A stretch of 64,000 bases of DNA from Flammulina velutipes. Its lineage: Eukaryota > Basidiomycota > Agaricomycetes > Agaricales > Physalacriaceae. The notes beneath the pieces are model-generated. The model did not search any database. It was not told the DNA's origin and saw only the letters and a list, made by a program, of their open reading frames with translations. Where the stretch lies: positions 1,488,001-1,552,000 of the forward strand of contig CM022374.1 of assembly GCA_011800155.1 (NCBI GenBank). Direction: 5' to 3'. Of the stretch, positions 45,264-56,737 are shown piece after piece; within the stretch, counting starts at the first letter, position 1, and the number at the start of each line of letters is the position of its first letter. The position numbers and the translations under genes are program-made.

Positions 45264-46595
45264 TTACATTATTGTACAGAATGGGATATCAGGTATGTAT
45301 TTCCTCTGCATTCCAGAGTCCCAAGAGAGATATAGAACGCCACGAGCTGACAGTTCAGAGCACGCCGATCGAACATCCTCCAATATAACAGCGGCTGTTC
45401 TCTCCATCTCTTCCTGACGCAAGTCCTCGCAACCGTCTTTCTCAGGGAACAGAATAACGCAGACGTTAACCCGTCTCAAGTTCTTCATTATGGATGCCGC
45501 AGCATCCAAGTCTCTCCAAAAGTCGCGTGAAGGAAGCGTCTCGAAGGCACTGTCATGGCTTTTAAACGGCAAAATATCGATAGTCTCCAACGCACTCCCG
45601 GGTCGCTGCCGGGCAAGCTGAGAAGTCCACCAGTCCGAATCGCTACAGCGTCCGACCTCGTTCTCCGACATGACTCTGTGCGTAGCAACGGTGAGACTCT
45701 GCAATTTATGAAGAGGAAGGGTAGGGTATGGATTGACTGGCGGTAATTATGAGAACTTCTACGCAAGACAAAGCAACCATTGAATAGACTCACTGCCAGA
45801 CACTGATGGGTCTTTGACACTGAGGTGCAGAAGCTTGGGCATCATATCCAGGCAGACGGACAGCTTCGGTCCATCGTACCCGCTGAGCAGCAGCGTCTGT
45901 GTTGCTGAAAGGTCCAGATGATCACCCAGAGATGCTAGCGTATCACAGCCAATTTTGCACCACGGTATTTCGAGTGTTGTCAGCCGAGGCTGGGGTAGAT
46001 TGGGTCCGTGAGGAGGGGAAGATCCTGATCGATTGGCTTCTGAACCAGAACCGAAGTCCATGTTCACCAATGAAAGTGTAACGGCCGAAGGAAACTGCGC
46101 CACAACGTCGGCAAGGCCATATACGTCGGTATGGAAGTATTTGAAGCGAAGGTGAGTTAAGTGTCCTCCGAGCCATTGGAAGACGGCGAATTTTGGCGCT
46201 GCGATGCACCTGTGGAGAAGAAAAGAACGGCAGTGTTCTTGTCTAGCCACCACCGTCAGCTCCCGCAGGTTTTCCAACTTCCCGGCAAGTGTCGCATATG
46301 TTGCGATAATATCCTGCGATATTCCGGGAGGGTCATTTATTTCGAGGTGGCGAACATATTGGGGAAGGTCTGGAGACTCTTCAGCCAGGGTGAGGTATTG
46401 AACAGCGGTAGATACGTCTTTGATCCATAGCAAGTGGAACATATGTGATTTGGAAGTATGGCGTAGAGTTTTGCAAGTCAAGGACCAAGCCGACAAGTGA
46501 GTGGGATCACGGTATCCATGCATGGCAATGCTGGATATAGCCAGTGTAATGTCCTCGAGGAGTTCTGGAGGCATGGATAGAAGACGGGCAGACAT
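45264..46595 (-). CDS. F-box-like protein with leucine-rich C-terminal region
   Basis: The first exon (46595 to about 45794) begins MSARLLSMPPELLEDITLAI, with AWSLTCKTLRHTSKSHMFHL after it, an F-box-like start of the agaricomycete type. Leucine-rich segments follow: YVRHLEINDPPGISQDII, NLRELTVVARQEHCRSFLLH, HLTHLRFKYFHTDVYGLADV and KLLHLSVKDPSVSG. An intron with donor A|GTGAGTCT and acceptor CCGCCAG leads in phase to NPYPTLPLHKLQSLTVATHR, and on to the stop at 45264 (PDIPFCTIM). The protein is about 430 residues. It probably serves as an SCF substrate adaptor, though the F-box is weak. A further 3' exon is possible (see the next region). Confidence 0.62.
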
Positions 46596-46988
46596 GATGG
46601 GCTTTGACGTTGACAGTTCAGTAGCACAATGATTAAGTATCAGATTTCTTTAGGCTGTGCTGAGCGTGGGGAACAAGATAGATCGTCGTTGTGAATGCGG
46701 AGAGAGCTATATTCCCACCATGCATCAATCCTCTGAACTTTCAGGCCTCTAATTCATCATCTCAAACATTGTGCATAACAACATCACATTCCTGAAGGTT
46801 CGTGCAGTGGACATCTAAGGTATCTATCCGTACGCGAACAATGTGCGTGTCATGTGAGAGTAGAAATGAATTAGAGGTGGAGCCAGGATACTTGTTGAGG
46901 GATAAAGAGCGGACCGCCCTAACGAGCATAAAGAAACTGTTCGTGATATAACCTAGCGAGAAACGATTGTCCCATCATCCATATGTAA
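46596..46988. other. Spacer upstream of the F-box-like gene
   Basis: About 390 bases between the start of the F-box-like gene (minus) and the stop of the GPI-protein gene (minus). It would hold the promoter of the former and the 3' flank of the latter. I see no gene or repeat in it. Confidence 0.4.
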
Positions 46989-47888
46989 TCAGGCGAGGAG
47001 CGCAACGAGGGCAGCTCCGAGGACACCTGCAAAGCCAGCGCCAGAGAGCGCGGCAGAGGCAGCATTGTCGGATTCTGATGAGGCCGATCCAGTTGCGGTG
47101 CTAGAGCCAGTCGCGGTACCGGTGCCGGTGGTCCTGGTGGTGCTATTGCGCGTATGAGAAAGGAAGTCAAAGGGGGTAAAACAATTGAACTCACCCGGTG
47201 GAACCGCCAGTCGTGGAAGCACCGCCGGAGGTGCCAGTGGATCCACCAGTAGTGCCGCCAGTGGTGGCGCCACCTGAGGCGGATGAGGCACCCTCGCAAG
47301 TCTCCGAGTTGTCGCCACCGATGGTGATGATACCAGTCTGGGCGATGAGACCAGTGCTGTCACGGAGGTTGAACACTATGCGAGTGTCTGGATACATAGG
47401 TCAGAATACGTCAAAGGATTAGGTTTCGAGACGTACTGGCACCAGTGGTGGGGATGAACGTCTCGGAGTTGTCAGTCTGGGCACCGAGGTCCTGGATGCT
47501 GGGGCCTGAGGAGTCATCGCCAGAGGTGACGCTGGAGGAACGTTAGGAAGTAGGTTTAGTGGATGAAAGACGATACGCACAACTAAAAGAAGGATTGTTG
47601 GCGGGAATGAGCATATCAATGAAAAGACGACGTACAAGTTGGTATGGGGCTGCAAAAGGCGATTAGCTAGGGTGCTTGTCGAGATACAAAAGCGACTTAC
47701 GTTCACCGCCGGTCCACTGTAGGAGAGTAGGTTGGCACTGAGCAACGTTGAAGCTGGATAGGGCGATTAGAGTGGCCCAAGTAAGGGGGAAAATACGCGT
47801 ACGGGGTGTTGATAGTGAGCGCAGCCTGGCCAGCGACGCCAGAGGCGACGGCAGCAGCGACGAAAGCGTAAAAGACAGGTGCGAACAT
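46989..47888 (-). CDS. Secreted Ser/Thr/Gly-rich GPI-anchored wall protein
   Basis: The start at 47888 gives a signal peptide, MFAPVFYAFVAAAVASGVAG. The mature part begins QAALTINTPFNVAQCQPTLL, then QWTGGEPPYQL, which is the N-terminal pattern of Kre9/Knh1-like and related agaricomycete surface proteins. Further exons give LIPANNPSFS, VTSGDDSSGPSIQDLGAQTD, then NTRIVFNLRDSTGLIAQTGI, a beta-sandwich-like domain. A low-complexity stalk of Gly, Ser and Thr (TTGGTTGGSTGTSGG) and TGTGTATGSSTATG follow. The end, ALSGAGFAGVLGAALVALLA, is a GPI-attachment signal. There are about five short introns; the joint near 47580 is the least certain. Role: likely cell-wall component, from the family pattern. 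Confidence 0.68.
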
Positions 47889-48883
47889 TTTCTGGATGAT
47901 TAAGAAACGTCTGGCGTACACTGGGAGGAGCGAAGGAAAGAAATAAGGCGACGTCGCAAACGAGCGCCTTTATATGGCCCCATCACAGTACGTAAGCGGC
48001 AACATGTTTGTCATCACGCATGGCTCCAACCGTCTTATCTACTTGGCGTGGCGTGCAATAAAGGCACCTTACTGCCTGGTAAATAGCTGGAAAAGTAGTA
48101 TTGACAGCTAGTCACTCCGCGAAATGCAACGTTTAAGGACAGGCAGTTAACTCAAAAATGGCTGCACGCCGCACATCGCACACGCGCCACAACAGTCGAT
48201 CAGAAATTGATCGCCAAACAATCCTGATGTCGCGATTTGCCCTTTCTAGTCCCTTCATGCCGGTGATAGTGGCGCTAGCTACTGTAGTATTCATTCCTCT
48301 TGTGCTCCAGCCTCAGCAAGTCGTACCCTCAACCGTCTGGCTGGATTAATGGCGGTGAGTACAAGGCCCATGTGATATTACAAGGGTACGGAACCAGCAT
48401 CCGTTTGTACCCTGAACAGCCAGAAAATGCGAGTTCGATTTTACGGCACCGGAATGTTGAACCGACTACAAGTCTGCAGCGGTCTTCCAGTCAAGGAGTT
48501 CATTTCCAGTGTGGCGCAACGTCGCGTCGCGTCGCGTCATGCAGCGTGACGCGTGCGATCAGCGGGAATCGCCGGAGCCGAAAGTGTTGTGTCGTGTTTG
48601 TCCACTTTTTATCTTTACCTTCAACTTCCATGTCCTGCTAGCAAAACGCGTCCTCTGAACGATTTTATCTCTCTATCGCGTCGTGAGCCTACATTCGCAA
48701 CTGACTCGTTAAACTATTACTGATATCAAGTCATTCGCGGCAGATACCATCTATCGTTCAGCCATCTCTTTTTTCACGCTGGCCTACTTGGCAGTAAACC
48801 TGTCTGCTTCGGTCGAACGCACTCAAGAGGTCTGTAGGAATCGTATCGGAAGAATATCAACCTAATCTCTCACTCAAAGTGCG
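47889..48883. other. Long intergenic region, divergent promoters
   Basis: About 1 kb between the GPI-protein start (minus) and the 752-residue protein (plus). The longest frame (48300-48641) is not coding-like. A GC-rich inverted repeat lies at 48533-48553. No gene is supported. Confidence 0.45.
48533..48553. promoter_or_regulatory. Perfect inverted repeat CGCGTCA / TGACGCG
   Basis: CGCGTCA at 48533-48539 and its complement TGACGCG at 48547-48553 are separated by seven bases, directly after three GTCGC repeats (48521-48535). The right half also carries ACGCGT, the MluI cell-cycle box core. It sits about 330 bases before the ATG at 48884. A role as a factor-binding site is inferred. Confidence 0.35.
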
Positions 48884-51142
48884 ATGATCGACGACATGCA
48901 GGACACCGACCACGATGCAGAGTCGCTCTTTGGGGGCTCGCCTCCACCTTCTCCAATCATGAGAGGTAGGTCACCATCGCCGGCTTTGGCTCTTCCTGGC
49001 TCGACGAGCAGTGTTGGAATCATGAACTCTACTCAAAACGTGGGGACCATTGCACTTCCTGGTTCCCAATTTGATATTGAACTACCCACCACTCCAATAG
49101 CCTTGCCCTTGCGCATTTCCCATTGGCCTACGGCGCAAGTCGCCTCTTTTTCCGTCCGCAATCCTTCGATGATTCCTGCCACATCATCCAGCGGATCGTC
49201 CAGAGAGTCATCCGTGGTATCGTCATCCAGTCGGCCCAAGGTGTCTCAAAAGGTTTCTCGTAAACGAAAAGCGTCAACGTTATACGAACGACCACCGCCT
49301 CCCGAGATACCGCTTCCGGATCCATCAGCACCAATTCCCTCCAACTTCCTTCGCAGCCAGACCGCACTTCTCGGTACCGCGGGTTTGGTTGCTGGATTAA
49401 AACCCGTCAATATTTCGCATCGCGATGCACGAGGCACATCCTCCAACAACCCCATCGTCCTTGAAGATGACGCTCCGCCGACGCCACCCATTCATCCTGC
49501 CTTACCACCTCCGTCGAATCAGGAAATCGTACGGGAGCTCATCCAAGAGAAGGAAGTCCTGCATCTGCTACACGAGCTTTTGACTCTCGTCGCCAAAGGT
49601 GGGTTGCCTCAGCCTGATTCCCATGTCAGGAAGAAGAAGAAAACTGGTCACATACCGGCAGGGGCAGGAGAATGGGACGTCAACCAGTCGCCTGAGACTC
49701 AGATGGCCAGGTGCAAATATCTGGTCTCTGAGCTCATGGGACACATACGAACGGCGACGAGGAAAGCGGCAATCAAGACGTACTGGCAGCAGGGCTTGCT
49801 CACACACTATATACCGAAGAACCATTATCGAACTCGAACATCAACCCCCCAACCTCCAGCGCCCCCAGATCCTGCACCACTATGCGTTTCTAACCCGCCT
49901 CCCAATACTACCCTTTCCAGTGATACCAACAAGGAGAATGAACTTTTCCCTGCATCGCAAATGGCTTCAGCCGTCGATGATTTTTCCTCGATGTGTACAT
50001 CCACTACAACAAAAGACAGTACATCGCCATCGGACACTACTCAGTCTGCGACGCTGGACCAACTTTTGGGATCACTTCTCCATGTATCGTCAAAAGACGT
50101 CGCCCCTTCCCTTGATGCAGCCCTCGCCAATCCGACATTGCCTGTTCCCCCACCAGATATCGAGCAATGGCTCTTGGACAGTTGGATGCCTATCTTCGAG
50201 TCGTTCCCGACGTCGACAAATGGCGTCACAGGCAATGATGGCGGAGAATTGGCGTTACCTTCAGACTTTGCGATGGACGTGGATTTTGGTTTGTTGGACG
50301 CGCCGGGAGAAGTCACAGACGTAACCCAAGGCTGGGATGATTTCGGCTCGACTTCTTTTGTCCCCGTCACGTCGCCTTTCGACGATCCGTTGCTACCTCC
50401 TTCCACCGAGCCTCCAGACGGTCATCAACTTGCGCCAGAGCACACACCTTGCTTTGTATTTCAAGATAATGGCGATGACTTCAATCCGGAGAATCTTCAA
50501 CGACAACCCCCATCAGACGCAGTAATAGACCCCCTTCTCCTCGCCGAATCTTGTGCTACCCCCTTCCCTCAAAAAGCCAATACTTCCGATTATCTCCAAC
50601 CACCTCCAAGCGTCGACTTCGACATGGGACCACCATCCCTTGTTGGTTCCCCGATGCCTTCGATGAGTTCGTTCGGCGATGATCTACTTACGCCCAACTC
50701 GAGCGGCTGGGAAGTCACCCTTCCGCCAGAAGTTGCGTCTGCGCCAAACCCCGCAAACACTGAGGGAGGTATAGTCGGAGAAGGATCCCAAGGTATGTTG
50801 CGTCGTGCCATATCGAACAATATGAGAACTCATGTACTATCGGATGAAGATGTGTTGGAGCTGGCGCGGGCTGCGGAAAAGAATGCGAATATGCAGGAGG
50901 TGCTTCCTGCATTAATATCTGCGCTCTTTCCCAAAGGGGCCAAACAGGTGAAGGTGGCGAAACCGGCGGTCGCGGAGGTGGTGTCGAGGCAGAAGTTGGG
51001 GAAGGCGGATATCTTGAAGGAGGCGCATGCGAGGCGTCAGCAGTTGGCGGACGCAATTGTGCAAGCGAGGACGAAGTTGTGGGAAACGACGATTGAGCAG
51101 GGGGTACTTTCGCATTTGGCACACTATTACAAGACTTCTTAA
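48884..51142 (+). CDS. Large, mostly disordered protein, 752 residues
   Basis: A single long frame without introns from ATG 48884 (MIDDMQDTDHDAESLFGGSP). Most of it is low in hydrophobic residues and rich in Pro, Ser, Thr and Asp. Basic patches such as SQKVSRKRKASTLYERPPPP look like nuclear localisation signals. Two parts look ordered: a helix EIVRELIQEKEVLHLLHELL followed by KKKKTGHIPAGAGEWDVNQS and MARCKYLVSELMGHIRTATR (about residues 205-300); and a C-terminal helical region (DEDVLELARAAEKNANMQEV, KADILKEAHARRQQLADAIV, QGVLSHLAHYYKTS). I recognise no domain. The acidic-aromatic middle (WLLDSWMPIFES, DVDFGLLD) recalls activation domains, suggesting a transcription regulator, but that is inference. 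Confidence 0.68.
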   Translation: MIDDMQDTDHDAESLFGGSPPPSPIMRGRSPSPALALPGSTSSVGIMNSTQNVGTIALPGSQFDIELPTTPIALPLRISHWPTAQVASFSVRNPSMIPATSSSGSSRESSVVSSSSRPKVSQKVSRKRKASTLYERPPPPEIPLPDPSAPIPSNFLRSQTALLGTAGLVAGLKPVNISHRDARGTSSNNPIVLEDDAPPTPPIHPALPPPSNQEIVRELIQEKEVLHLLHELLTLVAKGGLPQPDSHVRKKKKTGHIPAGAGEWDVNQSPETQMARCKYLVSELMGHIRTATRKAAIKTYWQQGLLTHYIPKNHYRTRTSTPQPPAPPDPAPLCVSNPPPNTTLSSDTNKENELFPASQMASAVDDFSSMCTSTTTKDSTSPSDTTQSATLDQLLGSLLHVSSKDVAPSLDAALANPTLPVPPPDIEQWLLDSWMPIFESFPTSTNGVTGNDGGELALPSDFAMDVDFGLLDAPGEVTDVTQGWDDFGSTSFVPVTSPFDDPLLPPSTEPPDGHQLAPEHTPCFVFQDNGDDFNPENLQRQPPSDAVIDPLLLAESCATPFPQKANTSDYLQPPPSVDFDMGPPSLVGSPMPSMSSFGDDLLTPNSSGWEVTLPPEVASAPNPANTEGGIVGEGSQGMLRRAISNNMRTHVLSDEDVLELARAAEKNANMQEVLPALISALFPKGAKQVKVAKPAVAEVVSRQKLGKADILKEAHARRQQLADAIVQARTKLWETTIEQGVLSHLAHYYKTS

Positions 51143-51325
51143 TTATAGGCATTTATCTTCCACATTTTAGCATACCCAAGCAATAGCATGGTGACGGTTC
51201 TCGATCGTGTGGCGCGTGTCGGCAGACCGGTGCATCAATAGCCGGTCGTAAAGGAACATATAATACGCTACGATCGTGCTGACAGTGACAGTACTACTTG
51301 CCCTCCTCCCACCATCTGCTCGGTT

Positions 51326-52831
51326 ATGTCTACCTACAAGCGAATTGTGCTGAACGAGCGTCCCAAAGGGCCTATTGAGCCTACTACCTTCCGGGTTGTA
51401 GAAGACAAACTCAGCGACTTGGAGCCCGAGGCTAACGGCGTTCTCGTCAAAATATCATGGCTGTCTCTTGATCCTGCTATGCGCGGCTGGCTCAAGGACG
51501 TCCGGAGTTACCTCCCGCCTGTCGGCCTTGGTGAGGTGAGTTAACTCTATCTCCTTCTATTGGCCCATTACCAACGCGCGTAGACTATGCGTGGAATGAC
51601 TCTGGCCACTGTTGTCAAGACCGGTGAAGGGAGCCAGTTCAAGGTCGGGGATGTGGTGACGGGGACGTGTGGTAAGTTCGAAATTCCATAGGTACCTAGT
51701 ATGGACGTCCCTGGGAACTGATCCTCGCTCGTAATGTAGGCTGGACGGAATATGCAGTGATGAAGGATAAAGCTCTGCAGAAGGTCGTGTGAGTCTCGAA
51801 TGGCGTTTCCTTTGGATGATAGAGTTCTGACTTGTGTTGAAGCGCACCCCCCGGTGTCGAGCCACTGGATTTCCTCAACAACTTAGGCATGTCTGGTGTG
51901 TATATTTGCTTCCACTTCGGATATCCAGTTCTGATGGTCGTACACATGGATAGGAATGACAGCGTATTTCGTACGCATATTACGTTTCTACGTCCATTCT
52001 ATGTTATTAACCTGTTTCTATAGGGCCTCAAGGACATATGCGACGTCAAGAAGGGTGAGACTCTTCTCGTTTCTGGCGCTGCCGGGTCTGTGGGCTCTCT
52101 AGTCTGTCAGCTGGGAAAGCGATGGGGCGCCAAAGTCATTGCCATCGCAGGCAGTGACGAAAAGTGTGACTGGCTGGTCAAGGAGCTCGGTGTGGACGCC
52201 ACGCTCAACTACAAAAGTCCTACATTCCGTGAAGAATTCAAAAAGATAGGGTATATCAACGCTTTCTTCGATAACGTCGGTGGTAAGAGGGGCTCTTGCG
52301 CTTATATTCTCCTACTAAATCTCACCTGCAGGTGATATGCTGGATCTGGTTCTCTCACAGTTAGCTCAGAACGCGCGGATAGCCCTATGCGGTGCCATCT
52401 CAGACTATAGTAAGCTCTGGACCTTCTAGTAAGGTAGTCTTGGACCTATATGATACACATAGACTCTACCCCCAAGGGCCTCAAAAACTACCTCGCTCTC
52501 ATCTCCATGCGTGCAAAGATCCAGGGATTCATTGTGTACGTATCCATCCCAAAATATACATGCTTACTCCCTCACTAACGACACTGAAGCTTTGACTATG
52601 CGGCCAGATTCCCTGAAGCTGTGGAGGAGATAGCGCGCGGAGTCGCTGACGGCTCTATCAAGCGCAAATTCCACGTCGTGGAGGGGCTTGAGCAAGCACC
52701 GATGGCTCTTCCTCTGCTTTTCAGTGGTGGAAATACTGGTAAACTGTAAGTGCACCCGTGTGGATTAATGATGGACGTACTGACTTCGATTCAGTGTTGT
52801 CAAAGTCGCAGACGACCGTACCAAAATGTAA
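51326..52831 (+). CDS. Zinc-independent MDR-family NADP-dependent oxidoreductase (alkenal/PTGR type)
   Basis: About eight exons give a ~345-residue protein. It begins MSTYKRIVLNERPKGPIEPT, with WLSLDPAMRGWLKDVRSYLP in the first exon, the typical start of the leukotriene B4 dehydrogenase/alkenal double-bond reductase group. The NADP-binding Rossmann motif is GETLLVSGAAGSVGSLVCQL (AAGSVG), then GAKVIAIAGSDEKCDWLVKE. Next come INAFFDNVGGDMLDLVLSQL, ARIALCGAISDYN, IQGFIVFDYAARFPEAVEEI and a C-terminus GNTGKLVVKVADDRTKM. No zinc-binding cysteines are seen. It probably reduces conjugated double bonds of enones or enals using NADPH; the substrate is unknown. Introns are 45-75 bases, GT-AG; first exon 51326-51537. 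Confidence 0.8.
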
Positions 52832-53128
52832 AATGCTCTGTTTTATTCCATTTGCATGTAACAGTAAAAGCAACAATCAATTGAAAGGATTTCCCACCAT
52901 GTGAAAGCTCTTCCATCGACGACAAGAAATACTTCACCTTTATGGATAGTCCTTATGCACTGTGACTACACTAGGATAATCTGTAGTCTGAATCGTATTG
53001 ACTCCTCAAATCCATAGTGGTTAAGTAAGCATGCATTGAAAAAAATTATAACATGAAAGATGCCCTAGGTTTACATAGATCCCATCCTGCCAATCGAAAC
53101 AAAAAGTACACACACACACGCACACACC
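52832..53128. other. Convergent spacer
   Basis: About 300 bases between the ends of two convergent genes. It contains an AC-dinucleotide run (ACACACACACGCACACAC, about 53108-53126) next to the stop of the membrane-protein gene. Nothing else is seen. Confidence 0.4.
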
Positions 53129-55702
53129 TTACCCAACCGGCGACCTTGGAGATCGTGGGGAGCTCCAGCCATCGCCACTACCATTCTTGCTCTGCCTCTG
53201 CAACGCCGCAAAGATCGACCTCCTCCTATCAATCTTATCATGCTCCGTCGGCGTCTGCGCGCGCTCATACCCCTCCTCCCCAGCCATGATGATCTTCATC
53301 GTACGCGGGTCAATCCGGAATCGCCTATCCTTCAAAACGTCGCTGATATCCTTCTCGCCCTGTCTTCCTGCCAGCAGATCCCCCATTCCCGTCTGCGCGC
53401 CGATAGCCACCGCACTGGCGATGGTCCCCGGCTCATGGAGGAGATGTAGACTGCGTCGATCGTACCGATGGAAGAGATGGATGAGCACCCCAAAGAGCGC
53501 TAGAAGCAGCATCCCAACGGCCAGGAGATGAGTTGCAGCTTCACTATTCGTTTGACTGCCGGTGAGAATTATTTCGAGGATAAAACAAGGAGACGTACCC
53601 GAGGAAGAGTCTTTTCTCCAAAGTCGTGACGCCTACATTAAGAGGAGCAGGGCTATCCAGAAAATACACCTTCTTCGCTATGAGGGTCATATACGTCCTC
53701 TGGATGCAAAATGAGTAACTTGTCATCGGAGAGGATGACCAACGTACATAGACATTCGATGAAAGCCTAACAAACCGATCGGCCTCAAAGCTGCCAACCA
53801 AACCCTCGGGACTAAGCACTGCACTCTGATACACCGCCGCAGGCATCTGGAGCTGTGTGGCATTGCGCCTGGCGAGTACGAATGGGTCTGGGTCGGTAAG
53901 GTTGAACTGAATGCCGTTATACGCCCGGCCATTCAACGGAGCCCCGGTAACGTTCGCAGCCAACGAAGAAAAGTTGGAGGACGAGGAGAACGTCCGGAGT
54001 TCCCTTACTTGCGTGATGTTCCCACTCGCGAGGTCGTACTTGACGCTGACATCCCATAGAGTGAACGACGGGAAGCACAAGGTAGCTGAGGCCATTGCGG
54101 AGGGCTGATATCTGTTCCTCCGAGTCAGTAATTCTGAGCTCTAGGTAAGGATAATACAACGCACGTAAAGAACCAGAAGAGAACGGGTTTGAACTGATCT
54201 GGCGTGTTGTCGCCACAGTCGACTGTGTCGGTTCCAAAGAGGCTTTGAGAACTCCTGTCAACTGCGAAGGAGATGCTGCAGCCCCCGTCGTCGATACTAT
54301 TGGTCCATCCACTCCCGTCGGTGTTTTGTACCATGTCAACGACGACTTGTTTACATCCGGGGTCACTCCTCATCGCTGTTGTATTGGCCGAGATAGTAGT
54401 ACCATTGACAACGGTGTTGGGCGGCATCTATCAAGTTCGGCATCAATGTATTGAGTTTGGATTGAGAAGGCGAACATACTGCGAACTCGGCGACGGTGTA
54501 TGGCCCATTTATGAATGGCGGGTTTGGCAAGTTGTACAGGACAGATGCAGACGCATAACCTGCTGCTGTCAGGAAAGCTATAACGTACACGGTCAGCGGA
54601 TGAATTGCATGTGAGGACGTTTTCGTTACAGGATAGATCATCAAACTGGAGGTTCTGGTTCAGACCTATTTGCTGAAGTGTATTGACAGTGACATCTGCG
54701 ATTGATGAGACACGGGTGTGGTGAAGGATGAATATACTCACCGGGATGACTGTACCAAGTGTCCCTCACGACGAGAAGAGCAGCAGCCAGAGGCTGGAAG
54801 GTTAATGACAATATCACCATCAACGATGCCAATGTGACGAGGTAATGTTTATTGTACGCCGCGTGCGTCCAGACAACAAAATTGCTGGAAGAATATCAGT
54901 CCGTGACACACAGAGGGCGGAAGAACCGTACTTTGTCCTCGTGTAGTCTAGAAGAAGACTGCGTTTTGGCGGGGAGTCACCATGCACGAGGTCGACATAT
55001 GGCTGCATTTTCTTGATCTCGATATCTGTCCATGCCCATAGCGCGGCAAGCTGGAATGATGATGAGCAATGGCTTGGCAAACGACAATAAGGAGAGGCGT
55101 ACGACAGCGGCGACGGCGACCGGGGGGAGAGTCTGTATAGAATGAGAATGGTATGGTATCGTGAACGGAGAGAGACGCACGTAGACATAGTGCATTACGC
55201 CTGACTGGCTGCTAAAGTCTCCACTGGTTTTCCATCCTATCCAGGAATTGAGGCGGACTGCAAGGAGGACGTTTCAAAGGACGCACCGTTATTCTTCTTG
55301 CTAAAGTGCAGCGCGACCTCCAGACCAACGGCGCCGAGGACTAGGATGAGCACAAAGGGAATCCAAAACCACGTCCGAAGGGGTAACGGTGTCCATCGTT
55401 TCGGTGATAACTTGCGTTCTGCGTATTTTGAGATGGAGAGATAGGATGAAAGGGAGATGGTATCTACCTTGTAATGGCTTCTCTTCGCGATAATTCACGT
55501 ATTGCGCCTCGGTGTCGGCCAAAAGTCGTGAGTTCGGAGAGCCAGGCGGAGTCAAGTTTTCCTGGCAACGTTTCACGGTGAGTTACGGTGGCAATGAGTA
55601 ACGACATACCTGGAACCTGATCCTCTCTGGGGGCATGGCGCCGTCTGGCAGCGAGGTGGTCGTCTTTGCCGACGAAGATAAACGGGAAGACTGGTCGGCC
55701 AT
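53129..55702 (-). CDS. Multi-span membrane protein, DUF3433-like
   Basis: The gene starts at ATG 55702 (MADQSSRLSSSAKTTTSLPD) and runs through about a dozen short exons to the stop at 53129. Early exons code a soluble leader (ENLTPPGSPNSRLLADTEAQ), then a first span, WFWIPFVLILVLGAVGLEVA. Further spans include YGLSPLLPSL-like hydrophobic exons near 55100 and LVTLASLMVILSLTFQPLAA near 54820. Between these lies a large extracellular-looking region with Ser/Asn and N-glycosylation-type sites (SSSNFSSLAANVTGAPLNGR). A last span (LLALFGVLIHLFHRYDRRSL) is followed by a cytosolic tail: HEPGTIASAVAIGAQTGMGD, FRIDPRTMKIIMAGEEG. The PGTIAS and tail motifs resemble DUF3433 proteins of fungi, whose function is unknown. 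Not all exon joints were resolved. Confidence 0.58.
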
Positions 55703-56737
55703 GGTGGTACAAGGAAAAGATTAGAGAGGGCAAGATGGGATGAGATGATGGCGGACGCCCATTAAGGATGCGCTGCGAAGGCACTGCAGATTAGCAGGAA
55801 TTACCCGAGACAAAGAGCGCTCACTCAATAGGTTTCCTCTTGCTTTGTTTCACCCGTTCCACGATGCACTTTCGCTTGGCCAGCTCCTCGTAGCACAAAG
55901 GAAAGACAAGTCCTACATAACATAACTCCAGCAACATGCTGTAACATTGCTATGCCGATTTCCGAAGCGTCCGAACTGACTGACACTGACTGAACAGTGA
56001 AACGCAACAAGAAGTACGATCACATGTTCCGTCGCGTGCTATTTATTTCATTCTCTACCATACCGGAGAAGCAATAATTGCGCAAAGAATATCAATAGAA
56101 TGAAGACGGAGATTTTCAAGGAAGTCGTATTAGAAGTCAAGCGAGACGTGGCGTCGAGAAAAGAATGATTTGTGATCAATTGAGCTACAAGAATACAGAC
56201 TAAAATTACAGCCACACCCGTCGTCCGAGCGAAAAATAGTAATCAGTTCAAGGGATAGTCAAGTCAAAAGAGAACACTCACGAGCAAAAAAAGGAGACTT
56301 GGGGCGCCTTCAGCTGTCACTAAAGACGACCCCAAGCCTTGAGGCCCCCAGAACTCAAGCGCAATCCAGACCAAAAGATTGGGCACCAGCTCGAATAACG
56401 CGAAGGAAATTATTTGTATGTCAGTCAACGCTCGTAGGAAAGCGTCGACCGCACAATGCCATATATGCCACAGTAGCCAAATGAACAGTCATATGCGACG
56501 AGCGCGGGAAGGAGGATGATAGATAGATTGCCGTTATTGCCATAGGAGGAGTTGACTTGGTGTGCAGGAGGTTGTTGCCATTGTTGAATGCCAGATATAG
56601 GAGCCAAAGTATTGCCAAGGAGAACGCCGGAATCCTGGAAAGCTGGTCAGAAATATCCAAGGAACAGGCAAAGAGAAACAAACCTGAAGTGGAGGCCGAG
56701 GTATATGTCGTCGTCGTAGTATTCAGGATAAGAGCTA
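55703..56737. other. Intergenic region; from about 56200 it is the 3' flank of orphan gene B
   Basis: 55703-56195 is unique in the window and shows no gene. From about 56200 to 56737 the sequence matches 61495-62046 (arm C) and, inverted, 36690-36100. It starts just past the point where the asparaginase stop would be, so copy B has only the flank and none of the asparaginase. Sequence shared includes GTAATCAGTTCAAGGG and GAGACTTGGGGCGCCTTCAG. Confidence 0.5.

Noticed and set aside
53106..53130. AC-dinucleotide run as a possible functional element
   Set aside because: Short simple repeat of a common type in a convergent spacer; nothing links it to a function.
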